A DNA stretch of 37,733 nt from Clostridia bacterium DTU084. Lineage in GTDB: Bacteria > Bacillota > DTU084. Of this stretch, positions 32,328-37,733 are shown piece by piece (positions within the stretch are counted from its first letter, which is position 1; each line of letters starts with the position of its first letter). Location of the stretch: positions 1-37,733 of the forward strand of contig LFTB01000075.1 of assembly GCA_001512905.1 (NCBI GenBank). The letters are read 5' to 3'. Both the position numbers and the translations under genes were made by a program. The notes under the pieces are model-generated. The model was not told the DNA's origin. It saw only the letters and a list, made by a program, of their open reading frames with translations, and searched no databases.

Positions 32328-33158
32328 TCAAATGATTACGCTCTGCGAGGCGATTTCCTTTACCAGCCGGGCATTGAGGGCATGTCCTGAGCGCAGGCCA
32401 ACCACATGGGCAGCCAAGGGGCCTGCCAGGCTCAGATCGCCCACCAAATCCAGGATTTTATGCCTCACAATCTCGTCGGCAAAGCGCAGCTGACCGAGAT
32501 AGCCTTCCTCTCCCACAACCACAGCCACGTCCATGTTGCCGCCGAGCCCCAGTCCCTGGGCTCTTAAGGCCTCCACTTCCTTCCAAAAAGCCAGGGTTCT
32601 CGAGGGAGCGATTTCCTGTGCAAAGGTGTCTGGCTCGATGGTAAACTGGGCAAACTGGCAGCCTACTGCAGGGTGAGGGTTGGTGAAAGTGTAGGAAACA
32701 GTGAGCTTTTCTGCAGGCAGGGCCACTAAAAGCCGCTCCCCGTCCTCCACCCAAATAGGCTTTACAAGCTTGCGGACTGCCCGCTTCTCTTGAAGTTCCA
32801 CAGTGCCTGCTTTCTGCAGAAGCTGGATCCAGGTTTGGGCGCTGCCGTCTGCCATGGGAACTTCCTCGCCGTAGAGTTCAAGGCAGGCGTTGTCTATTCC
32901 TAAACCTGCCAGGGCTGCCAGCAGGTGTTCTGGGGTCCTGATTTTTACTCCTTCTTTTTCCAAAGTTGTACAGCGGCTAGACTCCCTGACCCACTGCCAG
33001 CTGGCAGGAACCACAGGACGGGTGGGCAGGTCCGTGCGCAGGAAGTAAACCCCCTTGTTTGCCTCAGCAGGCTTGATGGTCAGCTTGACCTCCTTGCCGC
33101 TGTGCAGCGCCACGCCGCTGTAACTGATTTCGTTTTCGATTGTTGTTTGTCCAGCCAC
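32328..33158 (-). CDS. lpxC: UDP-3-O-acyl-GlcNAc deacetylase LpxC
   Basis: 276 residues, shorter than E. coli LpxC (305) but complete. Zinc-site residues are H78 (in TPEHLLAAL), H233 and D237 (in [12 protein letters not shown]), with H259 in the SGHALN motif. E77 is the likely catalytic base. It catalyses the committed step of lipid A synthesis. GTG start with AAGGAGG seven bases upstream. It follows the ABC ATPase by 29 bases and precedes fabZ. Confidence 0.97.
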   Translation of the reverse strand: MAGQTTIENEISYSGVALHSGKEVKLTIKPAEANKGVYFLRTDLPTRPVVPASWQWVRESSRCTTLEKEGVKIRTPEHLLAALAGLGIDNACLELYGEEVPMADGSAQTWIQLLQKAGTVELQEKRAVRKLVKPIWVEDGERLLVALPAEKLTVSYTFTNPHPAVGCQFAQFTIEPDTFAQEIAPSRTLAFWKEVEALRAQGLGLGGNMDVAVVVGEEGYLGQLRFADEIVRHKILDLVGDLSLAGPLAAHVVGLRSGHALNARLVKEIASQSVII

Positions 33159-33187
33159 CCCTTTGCCTCCTTTGCAACATGTCTAAA

Positions 33188-33964
33188 TTATGCCATATTT
33201 TTCCAAGTCTGACAATATCCCCCATAGCTTTCCTTGACGAGGAGCTCCCGATAGCGGGCGCCCACCCAGCTTTTGGGCTGGAGGAAAATCTCTTCTCTGG
33301 TTCCCTCCTCCACTATTCTGCCCTGATCCATGAGCACAATCCGGTGGGCAACTTTCATGGCAAAGGGCACCTCGTGGGTGACAATAACCATGGTCGTCTC
33401 GCCGTGGCGCACCAGTTCCTCCATTACAGACAGCACCTCTCCCACGATAATGGGATCCAAAGAAGCTGTAGGCTCGTCCCAAATCATGAGCTTTGGCGAG
33501 TTGGCTAAAGCCCGGGCGATGCCCACCCGCTGCTTCTGTCCGCCGCTGAGTTCGCGAGGAAACCGTTCCAGTTCCTCCACAATTCCCACCTGCTTTAGAA
33601 GGTGAGCTGCCCGCCTTTTGGCAATATCCTCTTCTACACCGCAAAAAAGAAGGGGAAACATCACGTTTTCAAGGACTGTCAAGCGCTCTATGAGGTTGAA
33701 GTGCTGAAAGACAAAACCTATTTGCCTGCGCACCAGCCTCAGCTCATCTGGATCCAGCTTGAGCATGTCCTTTCCTTGAAAGAAGATCTCCCCCTCATCT
33801 GGCTCTGTGAGGCGGTTCAGGCAGCGGACCAAAGTGGATTTGCCGCAGCCTGAAGGCCCCATAATTACCACAACTTCTCCTTCGCGGACAGTCAGGTCTA
33901 CGCCGCCTAAAGCGATCTTTTTTCCGTATTCCTTTCTCAGTCCCCACACCTGTACAAGCTCCAT
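33188..33964 (-). CDS. ABC transporter ATPase, amino-acid-importer/LolD-like
   Basis: About 258 residues. Walker A GPSGCGKSTLVRCLNRL, Q-loop QHFNLIERLTVLENVMFPL, signature LSGGQKQRVGIARAL, Walker B KLMIWDEPTASLDP and switch THEVPFAMKVAHRIVLMDQGRIVEEG. These resemble polar-amino-acid ATPases (GlnQ-type). No periplasmic binding protein or conventional permease is nearby. Instead the gene is coupled to the large membrane protein upstream: the upstream TAG stop is one base before ATG at 33964. The longer GTG start at 33976 is less likely. With its partner it may form an unusual envelope transporter. Confidence 0.85.
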   Translation of the reverse strand: MELVQVWGLRKEYGKKIALGGVDLTVREGEVVVIMGPSGCGKSTLVRCLNRLTEPDEGEIFFQGKDMLKLDPDELRLVRRQIGFVFQHFNLIERLTVLENVMFPLLFCGVEEDIAKRRAAHLLKQVGIVEELERFPRELSGGQKQRVGIARALANSPKLMIWDEPTASLDPIIVGEVLSVMEELVRHGETTMVIVTHEVPFAMKVAHRIVLMDQGRIVEEGTREEIFLQPKSWVGARYRELLVKESYGGYCQTWKNMA

Positions 33965-33965
33965 C

Positions 33966-36380
33966 CTAACTGCCACCCTTCCTGCCGAGGATTACCTTTC
34001 TTTGGTTGAGAATTTGCATGATCCCGGGTCTGGCTGCTGGAATAACGATCTGCTGCAGAACCTCGCCGCCTGTAAGGCCCATGGCCTCGCCTGCCACCAT
34101 CTCATCCCTGTTTATAGGACTGAGCTTTTCTGCAAACAGCGCAGTGAAGAGGCCAAAAGCAGCACCCAAGAAGATGACGCTGCTTCTGGGCACCAGAGGC
34201 AGCTGGGCGCCAGTGAGAAGGGTCATTCCCCAAAGGAGGAGGGCACCTGTACAGCTGCCGTACAAATACGGCAGTGCTGCTTCCAGCCTGCGCCGCTTCT
34301 GCCGCTTGTGCTGGTGGTTCCGGCTCCAGAAGCGGAAGGCAGCGATGAGAGTTGCATGGTCGAAGATCAGGGTCAGGATCGTCACCAGCACCACGAAAAT
34401 GGCAGCGATTGTAAGGCGCACCTCACCTAGAATCCGCATCACTTCAGAGCGCATATTGGGTTTGACAAGCCCTACCTGCATGCCGTATAAAGTGACCAGG
34501 TCGCTGTCCAGCTGCTCCCTGACCAAAGCCTCTGTCTTTTTGAGGTCTATCCCCTTTCCCACCATTAAGCTCACTTTTTCTGAAGGGGCTGCTTCCCCTT
34601 CCAAATACTGATCCAAAAGGTTCAAGGAGCTTGTGATCTGCTCGTCGCTGAGCTGAGGCAGCGCGCGCTGGAGCTTGTCTGCCTCCTGGGCAATTCCTTC
34701 CAGATCTATTTCCTTAAAGGCTTTCGCCCTTTCAGCTACCAGCTCCAAACTGGGCGCAAAGACTGAGGGATCCACAGCGTCCATTGCAGCTGTGAGCTCT
34801 TGTGTTGCTGCAAGGAGCCTGGCTACCTGCTCCCGCCTGCCTTCTCTGTCTGCTCTTAGAAGGGACAAGATTTCTTTTGCGATGCTGGTTCGCCAGCTTT
34901 CAAGCTGCGGCGCTAAAGGGCCTAAGGAGTCGTCTGCACCGCTGATGAGCTTTACCGCAGCCACAAGTCCTTCCAGGTTGGAACGCAGGGGATGGGCTGG
35001 AGGAGTCATGGCCAAGATTTTCTCTAAATTTTCTCCCAGCTGGGAATAAGTCTTTGTGGTTTCCTCTTCTTTGGCAAGCAGCTGGCCTATTTTAGAGCTA
35101 GTTGCGCTGGCAGCTTCCATCAGCTCGTCCAGATCCTCCTGCCTTATCCTTCCCAAAGGGCTTGCCAGAAGCTGATGGAGCTTTGTCAGCAATGCTTCGA
35201 TCTGCTCGATTTGCTCTTTGGTGTTTTGGAATGTTTCGATGGTAGCAAGGCTTGCCCTGGCAGCTGCGTCTGCCTCTCTGCTGGTGCGGGCAAGCTCTGT
35301 CAGGAGCTTCTGGCTTTCGCCTAAAGAATTACTCAAGAGAATTCTGTTGTTTTCTAAGGAAACTTCCCCCACTCTGCCCTCGACTACCCCCCCAGCAAGG
35401 AGGTATGCGTCCAGTTTTTCTCTGCCGTCAGCGCCAAGGAGCTTTTGGGAGTTGCCTTTTTGGATAATTCCGGTGGCTTTTCTGCCGCTGATGCTTTTTA
35501 TCTCAACAACCAAACTTCCTTCCCCAGGCGGCTCCCCTACGACATTATCGCCTCCAAAGACAATGAGGCTGCCTCGCTTGACCTTGCTCTGGGTCGCAAG
35601 AGCCACTTCCACTTTGGTGCCGTAGCTCTCCAGAAAGCCTTTCAGCTGGCTGAGGGTTTCCATTAAGCTGTCCATGTCCTGGTTTCTGCCAGAGGGCGAT
35701 ACATTCCGCACCTGCTCCCCTAACTCCAGAGACAGTGCTTTTGCCAGCTGATCGCCTAAGGCTTTGGGATCAACCTTATAACCCCTGGGAAAGCGCAGCT
35801 CTAGGATTTGGTTTTCTGCCAAGATCTCGTTGATCTCACCGGTTACCTGTTGACTGTATTCTGGTTTGGTCAAAAGAACATAAATTTGTCCCCCTTGCCG
35901 GAAGGCAAAGCGGACGTGATCCAAACGTTCTATTTTTTCAATCAGCTGTCCATAAATGTTTCCCTGTACGCCTTCCACCACTACTGTAGGTTCCAGCAAA
36001 ACTGTATAGCCGCTTTGTCCGGGCAGATCATTGAAATACTTGCCCAGGCTTGAGAACACTTTTTTGGTGATTGCCTTTTGGGGCAGCGCAATGAAAAAGT
36101 TAGCTATGCCGGCAATGGCAATGCCCTCTTTCAGCTTCGCTCCAGGAAACTCTTTCTCCAGCAGCTTCTCAAGCTGTGTCCTGGCAGCGTCTTTTGCCTC
36201 CTGACGCACGTGGAGGAGAAGCTGATACTCCCCATACTCTCCCACCAACCCCGAGAGGGTATCGCCAAAGTAGGTATCCACAGCGTAGGCAACAGCTGAG
36301 GAAAAGCCGGAACCTGCGATGATGGTAACTAAAAGCAAAAGGGCTACATCTTTCAGAAAGCCCTTGCTGAAGTGCTTCAT
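33966..36380 (-). CDS. Large ABC permease-like protein with big extracytoplasmic domain
   Basis: 804 residues from ATG at 36380, which has GGAGG six bases upstream; an in-frame TTG two codons earlier is less likely. Numbering from that TTG: one helix at about 12-35; an extracytoplasmic region from 36 to about 655, comprising a mixed part (about 50-260), a beta-rich part (about 264-355) and a long helical/coiled-coil part (about 360-600). A helix follows at 657-684, a basic loop (HKRQKRRR), helices at 705-726 and 734-752, and a C-terminal segment GEAMGLTGGEVLQQIVIPAARPGI resembling the EAA coupling loop of ABC permeases. The layout recalls FtsX/MacB-type topology. I do not recognise a named family, and no substrate can be given. 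Confidence 0.65.
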   Translation of the reverse strand: MKHFSKGFLKDVALLLLVTIIAGSGFSSAVAYAVDTYFGDTLSGLVGEYGEYQLLLHVRQEAKDAARTQLEKLLEKEFPGAKLKEGIAIAGIANFFIALPQKAITKKVFSSLGKYFNDLPGQSGYTVLLEPTVVVEGVQGNIYGQLIEKIERLDHVRFAFRQGGQIYVLLTKPEYSQQVTGEINEILAENQILELRFPRGYKVDPKALGDQLAKALSLELGEQVRNVSPSGRNQDMDSLMETLSQLKGFLESYGTKVEVALATQSKVKRGSLIVFGGDNVVGEPPGEGSLVVEIKSISGRKATGIIQKGNSQKLLGADGREKLDAYLLAGGVVEGRVGEVSLENNRILLSNSLGESQKLLTELARTSREADAAARASLATIETFQNTKEQIEQIEALLTKLHQLLASPLGRIRQEDLDELMEAASATSSKIGQLLAKEEETTKTYSQLGENLEKILAMTPPAHPLRSNLEGLVAAVKLISGADDSLGPLAPQLESWRTSIAKEILSLLRADREGRREQVARLLAATQELTAAMDAVDPSVFAPSLELVAERAKAFKEIDLEGIAQEADKLQRALPQLSDEQITSSLNLLDQYLEGEAAPSEKVSLMVGKGIDLKKTEALVREQLDSDLVTLYGMQVGLVKPNMRSEVMRILGEVRLTIAAIFVVLVTILTLIFDHATLIAAFRFWSRNHQHKRQKRRRLEAALPYLYGSCTGALLLWGMTLLTGAQLPLVPRSSVIFLGAAFGLFTALFAEKLSPINRDEMVAGEAMGLTGGEVLQQIVIPAARPGIMQILNQRKVILGRKGGS

Positions 36381-36402
36381 TGCCAACCTCCCCCTTGGCT
36401 CG

Positions 36403-36408
36403 ATTATA
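36403..36408 (-). promoter_or_regulatory. -10 element for the ABC system and following lpx genes
   Basis: The minus strand reads TATAAT here, preceded by TGTGT, 22 bases upstream of the start ATG. The best -35 (TTCCAA) is 19 bases away and weak. It is placed just after the trxB terminator, so it most likely begins a transcript that includes the ABC pair, lpxC and fabZ. Confidence 0.6.
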
Positions 36409-36484
36409 ACACAGCTTCCCTAGCTGATTGGAATGTAAATCAAGCCAGAGGAGGCAGATATTCCAAGGTGTGGCAGGAGATTAC

Positions 36485-36513
36485 AAAAGCGGCGCAGCAC
36501 CAAGCTGCGCCGC
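36485..36513 (-). terminator. Strong terminator after trxB
   Basis: GCGGCGCAGC (36489-36498) and GCTGCGCCGC (36504-36513) form a perfect ten-base-pair stem with a five-base loop. On the minus strand it is followed by TTTTG (36484-36488). It lies directly after the trxB stop and separates lpxD-trxB from the ABC/lpxC unit. Confidence 0.88.
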
Positions 36514-36518
36514 GTGTT

Positions 36519-37436
36519 TCAGCTGCCTGCGCCAAGCTCCCTGTCCGCTTCCACAGCAGCGATGGCGCCGTCTGCCACAGCAGTGACGATCTGCCGCAGA
36601 GACTTGGCCCTCACATCGCCTGCAGCGAAAAGCCCGGGCCTGGAAGTGCGCATTCGTTCGTCAGTTGCCAGATACCCTTCGGGGGTGAGTTCCACGAGGC
36701 CAGATAAAAACTCAGTCCTGGGGAGGCTGCCTATGTAAATGAAAACGCCGGATGTGGGAACTTCCTCTATCGTCCCACTTTTCACATCTTTGAGAATTGC
36801 TTTCTCAAGGGAGTCGCCGCCGGCAAGCTCAGTTACCACTTTGTTGTAAAAAAATTTAATCTTGGGATTTGCCTCTGCTTCCTCCTGGACGATTTTAGTG
36901 GCCCGCAGCTCGTCCCTGCGGTGGACAATTCCCACCTGTTTGGCGAAGCGGGTCAGGAAAATGGCCTCCTCCACTGCAGAGTCCCCTCCCCCCACCACCA
37001 AGACCTCTTTATCCCGGAAAAAAGCGCCGTCGCAGGTGGCGCAGTAGGAAACGCCCCCGCCGCGAAACTCGTCTTCCCCAGGGACATTGAGTTTCTTCGG
37101 TGACACACCGCTGGCAACGATCACTTTCTTCGCTGTGTAATTGCCTTTTGAGGTCTCAAGCATAAAGGCTCTGTTCTCTGCAGAGAGGCCAGTCACCTTG
37201 CTGTAGACAACTTCAAGGCCGAGCTTTTTGGCTTGTTCCTCCATTCTGGCTGTCAGCTCGAAGCCGCCGATTTCATCTGGAAAGCCAGGATAGTTTGCCA
37301 CTCTGTCAGTTGTGGCAGCTTGTCCACCTATTCCTTCGCCTTCGAATAAGACAACTTTTCTCCTTGCCCTGGCTGCGTAAAGGCCTGCAGTAAGGCCGGC
37401 CGGGCCGCCTCCGATAATGGCAATTTCAAAGTCCAT
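36519..37436 (-). CDS. trxB: Thioredoxin reductase
   Basis: 305 residues of the low-molecular-weight thioredoxin reductase family, a flavoenzyme that reduces thioredoxin with NADPH. FAD-binding GGGPAGLTAGLYAAR at residues 9-23, redox-active CATC with C132 and C135, NADP-binding VVGGGDSAVEEA near 147, and the C-terminal FAD motif FAAGDVRAKSLRQIVTAVADGAIAA. ATG immediately follows the lpxD stop (TAGATG), with GAGGTG just upstream, so it is coupled to lpxD. Why a cytoplasmic redox enzyme sits in a lipid A operon is not explained. Confidence 0.96.
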   Translation of the reverse strand: MDFEIAIIGGGPAGLTAGLYAARARRKVVLFEGEGIGGQAATTDRVANYPGFPDEIGGFELTARMEEQAKKLGLEVVYSKVTGLSAENRAFMLETSKGNYTAKKVIVASGVSPKKLNVPGEDEFRGGGVSYCATCDGAFFRDKEVLVVGGGDSAVEEAIFLTRFAKQVGIVHRRDELRATKIVQEEAEANPKIKFFYNKVVTELAGGDSLEKAILKDVKSGTIEEVPTSGVFIYIGSLPRTEFLSGLVELTPEGYLATDERMRTSRPGLFAAGDVRAKSLRQIVTAVADGAIAAVEADRELGAGS

Positions 37437-37733
37437 CTACTTCACCTCTCCCAAAGCAGCTTCAAGCTGCTCTACCCTTTTTTCCAGTTCCTTCAGCCTT
37501 TTAAGTTCGTTGGGCAAATTCAAAGCAGCTGCCCGCGCCCTGAGCTCTGCAGTGTGGGGCCTGGCTGGCAGGCCTGAAACTTTGGAACGGGGCGGCAGAT
37601 CGCCTACCACAAGGCCTCTTGCCATCACCACAGAGCCTGCACCAATGACCTGGTGGCCGGCTGCGGCGCTTTGGCCTGCCATGGTGACGTTTCTCTCCAA
37701 GGTGGTGCTGCCTGCGATGCCCACCTGGGCAAC
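37437..37733 (-). CDS. lpxD: LpxD acyltransferase, C-terminal part (truncated by window edge)
   Basis: The reading frame continues past the right edge; 99 codons including the stop are visible. The opening part has hexapeptide beta-helix repeats (VGIAGSTTLERNVTMAGQ, then GHQVIGAGSVVMARGLVVGDLPPRSKVSGLPARPHT) as in LpxD, which adds the second 3-hydroxyacyl chain to UDP-acylglucosamine. It ends in a coiled-coil-like helix (LKRLKELEKRVEQLEAAL), also found at the end of LpxD proteins. The start lies outside. Confirmation needs the missing N-terminal part, but the presence of the other lpx genes makes LpxD the best reading. Confidence 0.85.
   Translation of the reverse strand, partial: VAQVGIAGSTTLERNVTMAGQSAAAGHQVIGAGSVVMARGLVVGDLPPRSKVSGLPARPHTAELRARAAALNLPNELKRLKELEKRVEQLEAALGEVK

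Noticed and set aside
33807-34611. Plus-strand frames of about 200 codons opposite the ABC system
   Set aside because: The minus-strand genes have ribosome binding sites, membrane segments and ATPase motifs. The plus-strand translations have none of these.
1-37733. CRISPR arrays, insertion sequences, prophage or integrase signs
   Set aside because: No regularly spaced repeats, transposase-like frames, terminal inverted repeats or tRNA-adjacent duplications were found by eye.

Overview
The window is almost entirely chromosomal core and envelope DNA, and nearly every gene lies on the minus strand. It suggests a diderm (LPS-bearing) member of the Firmicutes/Bacillota or a close relative. The reasons are a lipid A and LPS-export locus (lpxD, lpxC, fabZ, lpxA, lpxI, lpxB, msbA-like, lptC, lptA, lptB, lptF/G, lptD-like) together with an SLH-domain/coiled-coil/beta-barrel porin of the OmpM type, LpxI instead of LpxH, strong AGGAGG ribosome binding sites and frequent TTG/GTG starts. 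The exact lineage (Negativicutes, Halanaerobiales, Limnochordia-like) cannot be fixed by reading alone.

Layout, in the direction of transcription (right to left). At the right edge lpxD (partial) is coupled to trxB and closed by a strong terminator. A new promoter then drives an unusual 804-residue membrane protein and an ABC ATPase, followed by lpxC and fabZ. After a 158-base gap with palindromic repeats come lpxA, a terminator-like hairpin, lpxI, lpxB, an lpxB-like glycosyltransferase, an msbA-like exporter, a sugar nucleotidyltransferase, a second lpxB-related protein, lptC, lptA, lptB, a single lptF/G permease and a DUF3084 protein. A further unit holds the SLH porin, a YqgF-like RNase H-fold protein, an outer-membrane barrel, a repeat-containing secreted protein and a very short LptD-like protein. 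nagB follows with its own terminator.

The left third is more ordinary: a CDF cation transporter, an AraC regulator and a GH106-like glycoside hydrolase; a YtxH-like protein with an AI-2E family transporter; and a metG-tatD-HAD phosphatase-trkH operon with a good sigma-A promoter. A DUF1848 protein on the plus strand converges on trkH.

Read together, positions 13482-37733 encode most of an LPS factory: acylation and disaccharide formation (Lpx), flipping (MsbA), extraction and trans-envelope transport (LptB-F/G-C-A), and insertion by a miniature LptD, with the main outer-membrane tether/porin alongside. No lpxK, waaA/kdtA or kds gene is present. Two extra LpxB-superfamily proteins and a nucleotidyltransferase occupy those positions, so the lipid A/core structure may be unusual. 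The most novel element is the two-gene ABC system at 33188-36380, whose membrane subunit has a very large extracytoplasmic domain. No gene-free stretch exceeds 300 bases, and no rRNA, tRNA, CRISPR array, IS element or prophage was recognised.
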